A DNA stretch of 64,000 bases from Bacteroidales bacterium (GTDB lineage: Bacteria; Bacteroidota; Bacteroidia; Bacteroidales; UBA932), in NCBI GenBank assembly GCA_015060385.1, contig SUYO01000003.1:86359-150358 (forward strand), written 5' to 3'. Shown here one piece after another: positions 42,201 to 51,118 of the stretch. Both the position numbers and the translations under genes were made by a program. The notes below the pieces were generated by a model. That model saw nothing but the letters and a program-made list of their open reading frames with translations, searched no databases and was not told where the DNA came from. Positions within the stretch are counted from its first letter, which is position 1, and every line of letters begins with the position of its first letter.

Positions 42201-42810
42201 CAACAACAACCCGGCATGGGAGGAGAGGTTCGACGAAGTTTCAGCAGTCGTTCTGGAACATATAGACATCCTTACGGAAACCGCCAACGAATTCTCTACA
42301 TTCGCCAAGCTTTACAGCGAGGAACCTGTACTCATGGACCTTGACAAGACCCTCAAGGACCAGCTTGTCATCTTCGACAACAAGGACAATGTCAGGATCC
42401 GCTACATCGGACTGGAGGGAGCCTATGTCATAGCTCCTAAGCCGCAGCTCATCCGTGTCTTCGTCAACCTCATAACCAATGCCATCCAGGCTGTCGAGAT
42501 CCAGCAGAAGGAAGCTGAGGAAAGAGGGGAGAAACCGGTACGTGGAGAAGTTCTCATATGTCTGCGCAACAGCATCAGGGACGGATATTATGACATCGTC
42601 GTTGATGATAACGGCCCGGGAGTGAGTGAGGAGAACCAGAGCAGGCTCTTCACCCCTAACTTTACAACAAAGAGTTCCGGCACAGGCCTCGGTCTGGCCA
42701 TATGCAGGAACATCATTGAAAAGTGTGACGGAGAGATAGGATATCAGAAATCCTTTGCCCTCGGCGGAGCCTCATTCTCCGTAACACTCCCTAAACATCA
42801 GACTGTCTGA
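39241..42810 (+). CDS. NtrY-like membrane sensor histidine kinase
   Basis: A very large kinase of 1189 residues with a hydrophobic N-terminal helix, an extracytoplasmic stretch of about 190 residues and a block of roughly six membrane helices between about 220 and 430. A second extracytoplasmic region follows to about 655, then two helices, a further sensor region (700-870, with helices at about 697-720 and 873-892), a HAMP-like segment (EISSLVDAYNRMV), and the histidine box ARQVAHEIKNPLTPIKLQLQ with His966. The ATPase ends with NLITNAIQA, DDNGPGV and GTGLGLAICRNIIEKCDG. HEIKNPLTPIKLQLQRL is characteristic of NtrY/NtrB-like kinases, which pair with sigma-54 activators, so its partner is likely the regulator at 34992. 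It follows rlmH by 2 bases. Confidence 0.88.
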   Translation: MRNNIFITRRLPLIILFLAFALFMLSMVGNSGEIESAEIAERATDRLEKRLANLDTYAYAALERHDDGCLEGLPEDMVIYIYQNDSLKFWSNQFPIINDDISRRLTVQRLTSYSNRLSSPLTDVTETVSYMNLGPKWYVIKLIPGGGNTKIIAAVEVKNNLIAEISSADNGTNPYLKIGGRYTVSPITTSIGSPVIIDGVPLFKVLYDTDQTSHFFDNSLLRWTALLLLAIATMLFLFGHRSFKVFFMTLASLTALAIVAYFWEVQMSTSIELFSPTLYADGQILFSLGALLLINSYLTLLHVSFYMMREKIAELIRTNKRYRRRNLTIYGIICLLAIVGTFIYTHATLKSLILNSNISLELYRENNHVHYTILVYLSYTGLLFCLMLVIQSAQPVIREITGFRYNVFKARNLAIFAFCCSLYFTFNAATLGFRKEQDRVTVWANRLAVERDLGLEIQLRSVEDAIASDQLIAALTRLDNTQSMILSRISEYHLTRTRQGYNISVMMFRDNDRNGLAYFNNILRSGIPIAAGSNFLFLTDSNGRSRYVGAFAYYSQEDGLARVLVELEPESNREDRGYYSILGRFSNPGDINIPTLYSYARYASGKLTSYKGNYPYPTIYSGDAGELEEDNEEVLRTNGHVHFLHLVGDGEMIIISRPQRGVMVYFISFSYLFLGLCAMLYFFRKRDEKKVTFKRNYFRARINIILFVSSFMILVSMTVISVLFVYKRNQVNMQSLMSTKINTIQALIENRVRQAESWQDLRGQEFSSVLENIGNTTKSDITLYSPEGKVFVSTTPEVFDKMIIGSRIDQEAFHNICHMNQRFFIQRETIDDYSYWSMYAPVFNDQGEMIAIISSPYTDQNYDFRREAFFHAAMIVNLFLLLLIGTLLFSTREVNSMFSPLLEMGKKMNVADVHNLEYIIYKGDDEISSLVDAYNRMVHDLSDSTRQLAQAERDKAWSQMARQVAHEIKNPLTPIKLQLQRLIRMKANNNPAWEERFDEVSAVVLEHIDILTETANEFSTFAKLYSEEPVLMDLDKTLKDQLVIFDNKDNVRIRYIGLEGAYVIAPKPQLIRVFVNLITNAIQAVEIQQKEAEERGEKPVRGEVLICLRNSIRDGYYDIVVDDNGPGVSEENQSRLFTPNFTTKSSGTGLGLAICRNIIEKCDGEIGYQKSFALGGASFSVTLPKHQTV

Positions 42811-42833
42811 TTTGCCGGTGCGGCATCGCGTGC

Positions 42834-44372
42834 CTATTCCAAAGTCCACTCGGTGCCTTCCTTGGTGTCCTTTATCTGGATGCCAAGAGCCTTGAGGTCG
42901 TCTCGGATGCGGTCGCTGGTAGCCCAGTCCTTTGCAGCCTTTGCTGCCTTGCGCTGTTCGAGGACCATCTGCATGAGTCCGTCGATTGTCTTGACAGCCT
43001 TGCCTCCTTCGCTCTCCTCGTCGCGGAGTCCCAGAACTCCGAACACTATATTGTCGAAGAGGTCTACAAGAACCTTGTAGTCGGAAGCGTCAAGAACGAG
43101 CTTCTTATCCTTTGCTGTATTTATTATACGTACTACGTCAAAGATATGCGAGAGGGCGATAGGAGTGTTGAGGTCGTCGCAGAGAGCCTCATATACCTTC
43201 TCTACGAGCTCGCGTACCTCAGAGTTGGACGCCGTGATCTCGGAAGGCGCTGTAGCGGAAACGAATTCTCCGTAAGCAAGAGAAGGAGCTGCCTGGACAC
43301 CTGCTGCAGCGGCAAGCGCCTTAAGGTCCTTGGCTGCTTGGGTGATTCTCTTGAGACCCTTCTCCGCAGCCTGGAGGGCTTCGTTGCTGAAGTCAAGCGT
43401 ACCGCGGTAATGAGCCTGGAGAATGAAGAAGCGTACAGTCATAGGAGTATAGGCCTGCTCGAGCTTCTCATGCCTTCCTGCGAAAAGTTCCGGAAGTGTG
43501 ATGAAGTTGCCGAGCGACTTGCCCATCTTCTTGCCCTCGATGGTGATCATGTTGTTGTGCATCCAGTACCTTACTCCGCTGCATCCGCGTGAGGCAGTGT
43601 TCTGAGCGATCTCGCATTCATGGTGCGGGAAGAGAAGGTCCATTCCGCCTCCGTGGATGTCGAATTCCTTTCCAAGGTACTTCTCGCTCATTGCGGAGCA
43701 CTCGAGGTGCCATCCAGGGAAGCCGTCGCTCCATGGCGAAGGCCAGCGCATGATATGTTCAGGCGATGCCTTCTTCCAGAGGGCGAAGTCATAGGATGCG
43801 CGCTTGTCCTGCTGTCCGTCGAGGTCGCGTGTACCTTCCTTCACCTCATCCAGCGTGCGGCCTGAAAGGATGCCGTATCTGTGGTCCTTGTCATATTTGA
43901 GGACGTCGAAATATATCGAACCGTTGCTTTCGTAAGCATATCCGGCATCGAGGATCTTCTTCACGAGGTCGATCTGTTCGATGATATGTCCCGAAGCGCG
44001 AGGCTCGATCGAAGGCGGAGCAACGTTGAGCATGCGCATTGCCTCATGGTAGGCGAGGGTACATCTCTGCACCACCTCCATCGGCTCGAGCTGCTCGAGC
44101 CTTGCCTTCTTTGCAATCTTGTCCTCACCCTCGTCAGCATCGTGCTCAAGGTGTCCTACATCGGTGATGTTGCGGACATAGCGGACCTTGTAGCCGAGAT
44201 GTCTGAGCAGTTTCACGAATACGTCGTATGTGACGCCGGGTCTTGCATGGCCCAGGTGAGCGTCTCCGTAAACGGTCGGACCGCACACATAAAGACCCAC
44301 ATGACCTTCCTCAAGCGGCTTGAAGATTTCTTTCTTTCTTGAAAGCGAATTGGTTATATATAAATCTCTCAT
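42834..44372 (-). CDS. cysS: Cysteinyl-tRNA synthetase
   Basis: It charges tRNA-Cys. The product of 512 residues has the zinc Cys30 in [14 protein letters not shown] at 39-42 and the signature KKMGKSLGN in place of KMSKS. The DALR anticodon domain forms the C-terminal part. The gene is convergent with the kinase gene, with 23 bases between the stops and no obvious terminator. A TATATTTG -7 box lies at 44393-44400 on the minus strand. Confidence 0.96.
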   Translation of the reverse strand: MRDLYITNSLSRKKEIFKPLEEGHVGLYVCGPTVYGDAHLGHARPGVTYDVFVKLLRHLGYKVRYVRNITDVGHLEHDADEGEDKIAKKARLEQLEPMEVVQRCTLAYHEAMRMLNVAPPSIEPRASGHIIEQIDLVKKILDAGYAYESNGSIYFDVLKYDKDHRYGILSGRTLDEVKEGTRDLDGQQDKRASYDFALWKKASPEHIMRWPSPWSDGFPGWHLECSAMSEKYLGKEFDIHGGGMDLLFPHHECEIAQNTASRGCSGVRYWMHNNMITIEGKKMGKSLGNFITLPELFAGRHEKLEQAYTPMTVRFFILQAHYRGTLDFSNEALQAAEKGLKRITQAAKDLKALAAAAGVQAAPSLAYGEFVSATAPSEITASNSEVRELVEKVYEALCDDLNTPIALSHIFDVVRIINTAKDKKLVLDASDYKVLVDLFDNIVFGVLGLRDEESEGGKAVKTIDGLMQMVLEQRKAAKAAKDWATSDRIRDDLKALGIQIKDTKEGTEWTLE

Positions 44373-44392
44373 GTCGTAACTTTTACAGCCTG

Positions 44393-44400
44393 CAAATATA
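44393..44400 (-). promoter_or_regulatory. -7 box TATATTTG for cysS
   Basis: CAAATATA on the plus strand. It lies 21 bases before the cysS ATG, in the gap shared with the fimbrial operon. Confidence 0.55.
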
Positions 44401-44466
44401 GTGAATAATTCAGTCTCTTGAGAAAAAATGAGTTGTAAGCAGTGATTTTGTGGATTTTACCCGATT

Positions 44467-44475
44467 GGGGGGGGG
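44467..44475 (+). repeat. Run of nine G upstream of the fimbrial promoter
   Basis: G9 sits at 44467-44475 within an AT-rich intergenic region, 41 bases before the -7 box. Mononucleotide runs of this length change by slippage; upstream of a surface-structure operon they are a classic phase-variation switch in other phyla. Confidence 0.8.
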
Positions 44476-44516
44476 AATTTTTACTTGCATTTAACTATTT
44501 TCTTACTACCTTTGCA

Positions 44517-44524
44517 CTCCAAGG
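44517..44524 (+). promoter_or_regulatory. -7 box TACCTTTG of the fimbrial operon
   Basis: It is an exact TAnnTTTG, 21 bases before the GTG at 44546. The nearest TTG (44485-44487) is 29 bases upstream, longer than the usual 19-21, so the -33 is poorly placed; changes in G-tract length would not alter this spacing. Confidence 0.5.
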
Positions 44525-44545
44525 CTGCAATTTAAAACGATTATT

Positions 44546-45859
44546 GTGTCCAGAATTCTACCTGAAAAAATTATTGAGGCTGCGGTATTGGCAGCTTCAC
44601 TGTTCGTGTATTCGGCTGTGGCGGTTGCTGCTGCCGACTCATTGAAGGTAGGAAATGCTGAGGTACATAAGGAGGCCAAGACTGCTTTCATTGACCGTAT
44701 TGCCGTCAAGACCAATGCCTTTGACTGGATGCTTACGATACCTAACATCGGTTTTGAATTTGATCTCACAGGTTCGGAATTCAACTCGATGACCTTGGGT
44801 CTTTCGGCAAAATACAACTGGAATACTTCCCATAAGTACTCGCCGCCCCTGCTGTTCAATCTGATGGATGTAAGGCCGGAGTTCCGTTATTATTACAGGA
44901 CAAGGACTCCAGTCCGTGGCGATAACACGGGATGGACTCTGGAGAAGTTCCTCAAGAACAGGAAGAATCCGAAGTACTGGCGAGCCAATTATGTCGGAGC
45001 ATATGTGAATTACGGAACATATGCGTTCAAGTTCGGAAAGAAAGGTATGCAGGGAGATGCGGTAGGTATTGGCGCTTCGGCGGGCTACAGCATACCTATG
45101 TATGAGTATAAGAGTGGTGTGGTCGATGTGGAACTTGGATTTTCGGTAGGTTTCCAGGCTTGTACGAGGGATATGTTCATACACAACCCGAACGGATACT
45201 TCTATACAAAGGTAGAGGAAGGCAGCAAGGGAATCCATGTCACTCCTTATCCGGTAGTGTCCGATGTGCGTGTGGCCTTTGTGTGGAGACATAAGTCCAT
45301 AAAGGATAAGGTCAAGGAGGATGCGGTAAGGAACAGGCTTGAGCTCCAGTTCAACAGGATTGAAGGGGACTACAACTATAATGATTGCAGCAAGAGTAAG
45401 TATGACACGACTCTCGAGAATACGATGACAAGCAGCGAGAGGCGTAAGGTGATGGAGAGTGACTCTCTTTACCTGAGCGGATTCATAAGATTGCTCGACG
45501 AGCAGGAAATGACGCTTAGAAGTTATCTTCCTAATGCCTTCCCTGCAGAGGATGATCCTCATGCGCAGTCCATCATAGAGGAATTCCAGCAGAATCTGGA
45601 AAAGCGTATCGTCCAGCGTAAGAAGGAGGCGATGAAGCTCTTTGAGAAGGATTGGAGCGCTGCAAAGTCGGAGGCAGCCAAGAAGGCTAAGGCGGCTCAG
45701 ACCGAGAAACCGGCCAAATCACAGCAGGAAGCTAAACCGGAAAAGGTAGAGAAGACGGAAAAACCTGAAAAGGAAAAGAAACCTGAAAAGGAAAAGAAAC
45801 CTGAAAAGCAGGCTAAGGATAAAAAGGAAAAGAAGACCAAAACCAAAGACGATGAGTAA
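44546..45859 (+). CDS. DUF3575 domain outer-membrane protein, first gene of the fimbrial operon
   Basis: The product of 437 residues starts at GTG (VSRILPEKIIEA) with a signal peptide. The DUF3575 domain begins about residue 50 (AVKTNAFDWMLTIPNIGFEFDL) and is a predicted small beta-barrel of about 200 residues. The last 70 residues are almost only Lys, Glu and Pro (PEKEKKPEKEKKPEKQ), with 18-base tandem repeats, so tail length can vary in frame. A second DUF3575 protein is at 53429. Such genes begin fimbrial loci of Bacteroidales; the role is unknown but may be pilus assembly or anchoring in the outer membrane. The stop overlaps the next ATG by 8 bases. Confidence 0.82.
   Translation: MSRILPEKIIEAAVLAASLFVYSAVAVAAADSLKVGNAEVHKEAKTAFIDRIAVKTNAFDWMLTIPNIGFEFDLTGSEFNSMTLGLSAKYNWNTSHKYSPPLLFNLMDVRPEFRYYYRTRTPVRGDNTGWTLEKFLKNRKNPKYWRANYVGAYVNYGTYAFKFGKKGMQGDAVGIGASAGYSIPMYEYKSGVVDVELGFSVGFQACTRDMFIHNPNGYFYTKVEEGSKGIHVTPYPVVSDVRVAFVWRHKSIKDKVKEDAVRNRLELQFNRIEGDYNYNDCSKSKYDTTLENTMTSSERRKVMESDSLYLSGFIRLLDEQEMTLRSYLPNAFPAEDDPHAQSIIEEFQQNLEKRIVQRKKEAMKLFEKDWSAAKSEAAKKAKAAQTEKPAKSQQEAKPEKVEKTEKPEKEKKPEKEKKPEKQAKDKKEKKTKTKDDE
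45761..45808 (+). repeat. 18-base tandem repeats in the tail of the DUF3575 gene
   Basis: AAACCTGAAAAGGAAAAG at 45761-45778 and 45779-45796, then a 12-base third copy. Each full unit encodes KPEKEK, so gain or loss keeps the frame. Confidence 0.85.
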
Positions 45860-47093
45860 CTTCAGAGGCATAGGAACCATGCTGATCTCTGCTGCAATCG
45901 TATTGCTGCAGGGATTTGTCGTATCCTGTGCCAAGGTGGAATTCACCGGTGACTCCATCGATACTTTCGAAGGCGCGGAAACTCTGGAGCAGGACAGGAT
46001 GTCACGTGTCAGCTTCAACATCAACTGGCCTGAAGGTATGGCCGAAGAAGACAAGCCGCAGTTTGTCACTGTTGTGATGAACAGGATTCAGAACATCAAC
46101 ACCCGCTATACCTTCCTGCTGGATAATGCCGGAAACATACTCAGATCCGCTACCAAAGTTGAAGAGGAGGGGGAAACCGCTCCTGAGACCGACAGTCTGG
46201 GCATAGTCTATAGCGGTTACTATTCCGTTGCTGCTATAGCATGTGCGGATGACGACTGCTACGATATACCGAACCTTGCAGAATTCGAATCCGACCTTGC
46301 CATAAGCATGAGTTCCTTGTATGTAACGATACCGGAGATTCCGGCAGCGGAGAAGACTGAAAACAAATACATCAACTTCAATCCTATCTATCCTTACATC
46401 AGGCACGGAAGTCCGTTCTACTTTGTAAGATCTACGATGGACTCTCATGCTCTTGTGTTGTCAGGATCGGACGACAATCTGATCACTCTGAATCCGATGC
46501 TTCTTACAAGAAGGATATATATGTCGGTTCCTATCGACATTGAGGAAGGTGTGGTTGTGGACCGTTTTACCGGAGTGATTTCCGGAGTGCCTCAGCAGGC
46601 CCAGCTCATGACAGGCTTCGTAACGGACAGGGGACTGGGAAAGCTTCCGTTCGAGATGTATCCTGAAGAAGGCAATGTATACAAGGGCTATATGAACGCC
46701 TTGGGGCTCTTTCCGTCAGAAAGTGAAAACATGATCGTCGGACCGGGAGTCTTTACCATCATCCTCCATGCCCATACGACAGATGACAAAGGAAAGACGC
46801 ATAACCGTATCTTCCATGCCAGCCTCAACATCAAGCCTCTGATAGACAAGGCTGAGATAATGATCCAGACTCAGGACAGGACGGGATATGTTTTCAGTGA
46901 TATGGAAAATACGGATGGAAACGGACGTCCGTTGGAAATCAGGACATACGATCTGGTGTATCCTCAGGAAAACGCATTGAAACTCACAAGAGAGATGGTG
47001 CTTTCAGGAGGAGGACAAGGCTTTGAAATATGGCAGGTCGGAGAAGATGACGACAATCCGGAAACCAATCCGGGACTGAATCCGGAAATGTAA
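45852..47093 (+). CDS. DUF5119-like fimbrial lipoprotein (FimB/Mfa2-like anchor)
   Basis: The product of 413 residues has a lipoprotein signal (Cys26 in VVSC). The two-domain layout, with RVSFNINWPEG near the start of the mature part, resembles the DUF5119/Mfa2-type anchor proteins that hold Bacteroidales fimbriae to the outer membrane. A Pro/Asn/Glu-rich tail ends the chain. No catalytic motif is present. The assignment rests on position and pattern. It is translationally coupled to both neighbours, with overlaps of 8 and 1 bases. Confidence 0.7.
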   Translation: MSNFRGIGTMLISAAIVLLQGFVVSCAKVEFTGDSIDTFEGAETLEQDRMSRVSFNINWPEGMAEEDKPQFVTVVMNRIQNINTRYTFLLDNAGNILRSATKVEEEGETAPETDSLGIVYSGYYSVAAIACADDDCYDIPNLAEFESDLAISMSSLYVTIPEIPAAEKTENKYINFNPIYPYIRHGSPFYFVRSTMDSHALVLSGSDDNLITLNPMLLTRRIYMSVPIDIEEGVVVDRFTGVISGVPQQAQLMTGFVTDRGLGKLPFEMYPEEGNVYKGYMNALGLFPSESENMIVGPGVFTIILHAHTTDDKGKTHNRIFHASLNIKPLIDKAEIMIQTQDRTGYVFSDMENTDGNGRPLEIRTYDLVYPQENALKLTREMVLSGGGQGFEIWQVGEDDDNPETNPGLNPEM

Positions 47094-48334
47094 TGAAGAA
47101 AGGTACCCTCATATCTGTTTTCGTACTGTCTGTGAGCGCTTTGCTGACAGGTTGCGTAGACGATTCCTACAGAGGATTCGTCGATGTCGACATGTCTGTC
47201 GACAACGACGTTCCGCATGAGGTGTACATGACTCTCGGAGAACCGAGCGATATCACTAACGGAGTGTCTATAACCAAAGGAACAGGTGTCATAGGTTCTG
47301 TCGACGGCTTTACCGGCAAGACCTTCCATATATATGCGTTCAATCAGGATGACTTTACTTCCATGGAAACGACGGCAGTTCAGGATACGATACGTTGTCT
47401 CGTGGACGGATCGCTGGACGACCCCGAGTCGCTGATGGGAAGGGAAGCCAAATGGAATCCTCAGACGGAATTCGTGGAATGGGCGTCAGGAGACAGACCT
47501 ATATATTACCCGATAGGTGAGGGCTCGGGCCACATCTATGACTTCTTTGCCTATTATGTGGATGACATGGAACTAACCAACGAGGATTTCCACAGGACTG
47601 AAAGGTCTGTCATGATTGACGTCGAGATCGACGGAAGCCAGGACCTCATGTCGTCGAAGGCGGCTCCTACTGAGGAACAGCTTGCGAAGATCGAGGATGA
47701 GAAGGAAAGAGTCTACAGGCAATATTGTTCATACAGTTATTACACGGCATCGAGGACCATTCCTCTTCACCCTAACTTCATCTTCAAGCACCATCTTGTA
47801 AAGCTGAGTTTCAGGATCGTACCTGGAGGTACTCCTGGTATGACAAAGGATGTGATGGTTGAAAGGATAGACCTGGAGTCAAAATACAAAGGAAAGTTCA
47901 CGGTAGCGGACAAGAACAATCCAACAAATGTAGGAGTAAGGTTCGACAAGGATCTCAAGCTTCTGACTCTCTCCGAAAAGGATGGTTCCGAGTTTGTTCC
48001 GAGACTTGTCTCTACCTTCAGTAACGGCTACGTTGAGTCAGGGGTCATCAATGACCTCGGCTGCCTGCTGGTAGCACCGGCAGAGTCATACAGAATGTTT
48101 GTCACATTGTCCGAAACCCGTGATGGTCAACCTATCTCTGGCAGTGAGACAAATGATATTCTTATTTACAACACCTCAGCAGAGGAAACTTCAGATTTCG
48201 AGGCCGGACACGAATATCTGATCACTCTTACGGTTTATGGTAAGATGGATATCAGGGTAGGTACGGAGATGATAGAATGGGGTTCTGGAGGAGAAATCAT
48301 TGCGGATCCAGAATATAAGCCAGGAGAGAAATAA
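47093..48334 (+). CDS. Fimbrillin-family lipoprotein
   Basis: The product of 413 residues has Cys21 in ALLTGC. It has the fimbrillin layout: mature N-terminus with a basic site (Lys62 in SITKGTG), DGSQDLMSSKAAP, and HPNFIFKHHLVKLSFRIVPGG, the strand common to Mfa-like proteins. The C-terminal strand (FEAGHEYLITLTVYGKMDI) is where fimbrillins insert or accept a donor strand. It may be an adaptor or tip subunit, as it precedes the abundant-type fimbrillin. Confidence 0.78.
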   Translation: MKKGTLISVFVLSVSALLTGCVDDSYRGFVDVDMSVDNDVPHEVYMTLGEPSDITNGVSITKGTGVIGSVDGFTGKTFHIYAFNQDDFTSMETTAVQDTIRCLVDGSLDDPESLMGREAKWNPQTEFVEWASGDRPIYYPIGEGSGHIYDFFAYYVDDMELTNEDFHRTERSVMIDVEIDGSQDLMSSKAAPTEEQLAKIEDEKERVYRQYCSYSYYTASRTIPLHPNFIFKHHLVKLSFRIVPGGTPGMTKDVMVERIDLESKYKGKFTVADKNNPTNVGVRFDKDLKLLTLSEKDGSEFVPRLVSTFSNGYVESGVINDLGCLLVAPAESYRMFVTLSETRDGQPISGSETNDILIYNTSAEETSDFEAGHEYLITLTVYGKMDIRVGTEMIEWGSGGEIIADPEYKPGEK

Positions 48335-48379
48335 TTTTCAAATTCACTATAAATTACAAACCTTTTAATTAACAAAACA

Positions 48380-49876
48380 ATGAAAAAGTATTTCGTTTTT
48401 GCAATTGCAGCTCTCGGAATGATAGCTGGTTGCCAGAAAAACCAGATCGAAACCACACCTGTGGAGAATGATGATCCGGTAGCTGTTCAGTTTGGAATCA
48501 ACGCTCCTTCACTCACAGTTTCCAAGACAAAGGCTTCTGTCAATGAGTGGGGTGGTCAGACTGTTTATGTTTATGGCTTTGCCAATAAGAATGCCGCACT
48601 TGGTGCAGGAAAGTATGATGTTACAGCTCCGTTCATCAACGCTGTTTCTGCAGTTGCAAATCCAGAGGCATCAGATAACAAGCTCGCAAAGCTTGAGGTG
48701 TATAATGCAGCTGCTGGTGTAAATGTGCCTTATTACTACTCGTTGAATGACACATATGACTTCTATGGTTTCTATCTTGGTGGTATCACTCCAGGAACTC
48801 CTGTGACAGCAACAGATAAGGTTTCTTATGCTGTGACTATCGACGGAAGTCAGGATCTTATGTATGCCAAGGCTAATCAGGTTGATGATGTAAACAAGGC
48901 TGTGGCAGCAGGAGAGAGCATTACAGCAGATGATGCACAGTATGCTTATAGTGCATGGGCAGCACGTCGTGGTGTTCAGCCTACACTCGTATTTAACCAT
49001 GCTCTTACCCGTTTCAATTTCTATATTCAGGGTAAAGGCACTAAGTTCAATACTGTTACAGTCGATAAGATTCAGGCAAAGTCTCCGGCTTCTGGTGTAC
49101 TTACCGTAGTAGGTTCGGATCTTGGTTATGTTGCTGACGATGTAGCTGCAACTGCACTCGACCTTAAGAATGCTGATGGATCTGCTTTTGCTGGTCAGGC
49201 CGTGACAGCTACCGCAGAGCTTGCAGGTGACTGCATTATGGTTGCTCCTAATATGGAGGAGATTCAGTTCGTTGTTGAAACAAGCGATGTTACTGCTGGA
49301 GTACTTCCTCAGACAACAATCACTCTTACCCCAGATATGATTGATGCAGCTCTTACAGAATTCGCTGCAGGTACAATGTATGATGTAACAATCATCGTTT
49401 ATGGTCCTGAGGCAATCGAAATCACTGCAGAACTTAAGCCATGGGTAGACGGTGGAGACTATGAGTATGATCCAGATAACGAAATGAAGCCAAATAGCGG
49501 TTCAATCCCTTCAACACCTGTAACTACAGAAGCACCTGTAGTGCTTGGTACTAGCGTGACTGAGGAGGATTATAATGCTTTCTATGATGGTAGCAGCGCT
49601 CCTTCATATGCGGATGCTGTTGCATCTGGCACTCTTCCATGGGTAGGATTCAAGTTTGCTGAAAGAGCTACTGATGCTGTTTTCTATGTAAAGTGTACTT
49701 ATGATGGTACTCCTGTAACATTTGCTGAGAGAAGTTGGTATACAAAAGTTGATGCCAATACAGTCAAGGTTCCTGTTCCTGCAGGTTGCACTGTCGTTTC
49801 TTTTGAGGCAGTTGCTGAGTTGGGACTCTCTGCAGACATCGATGCAGCTAAGGTCGTATTCACTGTTACTGAGTAA
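48380..49876 (+). CDS. Major fimbrillin candidate
   Basis: The product of 498 residues is a lipoprotein (Cys18 in MIAGC). It has the fimbrillin traits: Lys51 in SKTKASVNEW as a possible processing site, DGSQDLMYAKANQ, TLVFNHALTRFNFYI and a strand-rich end with GTMYDVTIIVYGPEAIEI. A C-terminal part of about 120 residues beyond this (from about 375) forms an extra domain. Codons prefer T-ending forms, unlike most neighbours but like highly expressed genes, and the 45-base leader is AT-rich. This argues for the shaft subunit made in large amounts. Confidence 0.82.
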   Translation: MKKYFVFAIAALGMIAGCQKNQIETTPVENDDPVAVQFGINAPSLTVSKTKASVNEWGGQTVYVYGFANKNAALGAGKYDVTAPFINAVSAVANPEASDNKLAKLEVYNAAAGVNVPYYYSLNDTYDFYGFYLGGITPGTPVTATDKVSYAVTIDGSQDLMYAKANQVDDVNKAVAAGESITADDAQYAYSAWAARRGVQPTLVFNHALTRFNFYIQGKGTKFNTVTVDKIQAKSPASGVLTVVGSDLGYVADDVAATALDLKNADGSAFAGQAVTATAELAGDCIMVAPNMEEIQFVVETSDVTAGVLPQTTITLTPDMIDAALTEFAAGTMYDVTIIVYGPEAIEITAELKPWVDGGDYEYDPDNEMKPNSGSIPSTPVTTEAPVVLGTSVTEEDYNAFYDGSSAPSYADAVASGTLPWVGFKFAERATDAVFYVKCTYDGTPVTFAERSWYTKVDANTVKVPVPAGCTVVSFEAVAELGLSADIDAAKVVFTVTE

Positions 49877-49896
49877 TTTCTTTAATTTTCAATCAA

Positions 49897-51069
49897 ATGA
49901 AGAGATTCAGTATTATACTTCTTGGAGCACTTGCCATCGTGATGGCAGGCTGCTCTAAGAATATTGAACCTACTTCTCCGGATCCGGATGCATGGATGCA
50001 TGATGCTTCCCTTCCTGTACCAGTCCTTTTCAGCACCGGCAGCCAGCCGATGACCAAGGCCACTGCCATCGATGCGGCTGCTGATATGGTGGGCAAGGAC
50101 TTCGGCTTCTTTGCTTTCCATCAGAATATGGCGAGCTGGGGATCCAGCAGCGGCAATACTTTCGCTGATAACGGCATAGTAGGATGGAAGCAGAACCTGA
50201 AAGGTACTATAGCGACTGTTCCTGCGACAGGCAATGTGCAGTTTACCTTTGATGATGGTCCATATTATTATCCTCAGTCATCAGTAAACAACTATACCTT
50301 CTACGGCTATCATGCGCATGTGCTGGATGAAGAGGTAAGACCTCAGTCTGGTTCGGTAAGTGTGGTTGTTGCGCTCGGACATAATGACATCCTCTGGGCA
50401 AAGGCTGCTGCTGAAGATATAACTGATGCAGAAGGTACTACCTATCAGGGATTCAATGCAAGATATATCAGGAAGTCTTTGGAAAACGGTGCGGTACAGC
50501 ACCCTCTCATGGCTTTCGAGCATCTTACATCTGCTGTCTCATTCAGCGCAAAGACTGATAAGTCTGTCTTTGCGGAAGAGAATCCGGGAAAGGACATCGT
50601 GACGATCAACAAGATTTCCATCCTTAACACAAATCTTAAGGCAAATCTTTGCATTGCCCACAAGACTGATGAATCTAAGGAGGGAACTCTCGCTGAGAGG
50701 ACAAGTGATATCGGAGCAATTGATTCAGGTAACATCACTGTCCAGCTCGATGAAACACCTAAGCCTCTGATCGGTCAGAACAACTATTTCTTCATCATGC
50801 CGACAGAGGAAGGTGAAGGAATTACTGTCCAGTTGGACTATACGGTGGATTCAGGAGAAGGCAAGGTGATAACTTCGTCATCTACCTACGAACTCAAGCC
50901 TGAAGTACAGAAAGGCGATATGGCAGGCAAGGTAGGATTCTTTGCCGGATACAGATATGACTATAACTTCATAGTGTATACACCGGAGAGAATCGTTATC
51001 GAAGCTACTGTCGAGCCGTATGAGGAAGCATTCAACGGACCTGTTGATGTTCTTCCTAAGGACGAGTAA
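49897..51069 (+). CDS. Fimbrillin-family lipoprotein
   Basis: The product of 390 residues, lipoprotein Cys19 in VMAGC. It shares with the following two products the segments DASLPVPVLFSTGSQPMTKA, then GNVQFTFDDGPYYYPQSSV, NDILWAKAAAED and PLMAFEHLTSAVSF. Lys54 in TKATA is the likely processing site. The end MAGKVGFFAGYRYDYNFIVY is the strand that completes the Ig-like fold. A minor shaft or tip subunit is likely. The gap to the next gene holds a 9-base hairpin. Confidence 0.8.
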   Translation: MKRFSIILLGALAIVMAGCSKNIEPTSPDPDAWMHDASLPVPVLFSTGSQPMTKATAIDAAADMVGKDFGFFAFHQNMASWGSSSGNTFADNGIVGWKQNLKGTIATVPATGNVQFTFDDGPYYYPQSSVNNYTFYGYHAHVLDEEVRPQSGSVSVVVALGHNDILWAKAAAEDITDAEGTTYQGFNARYIRKSLENGAVQHPLMAFEHLTSAVSFSAKTDKSVFAEENPGKDIVTINKISILNTNLKANLCIAHKTDESKEGTLAERTSDIGAIDSGNITVQLDETPKPLIGQNNYFFIMPTEEGEGITVQLDYTVDSGEGKVITSSSTYELKPEVQKGDMAGKVGFFAGYRYDYNFIVYTPERIVIEATVEPYEEAFNGPVDVLPKDE

Positions 51070-51080
51070 AATATTTTTGT

Positions 51081-51104
51081 CTGGCGGCGCTGATCCGCCG
51101 CCAG
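51081..51104 (+). promoter_or_regulatory. Intra-operon hairpin between two fimbrillin genes
   Basis: CTGGCGGCG (51081-51089) pairs with CGCCGCCAG (51096-51104), loop CTGATC. It lies right after a stop and before the next start. With no T run it is more likely an mRNA stability or attenuation element than a terminator. Confidence 0.5.
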
Positions 51105-51118
51105 GCAACCAATAAAAC

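Noticed and set aside
44373..44545. An invertible promoter for the fimbrial operon
   Set aside because: No pair of inverted repeats flanking the promoter and no adjacent recombinase gene could be found by eye.
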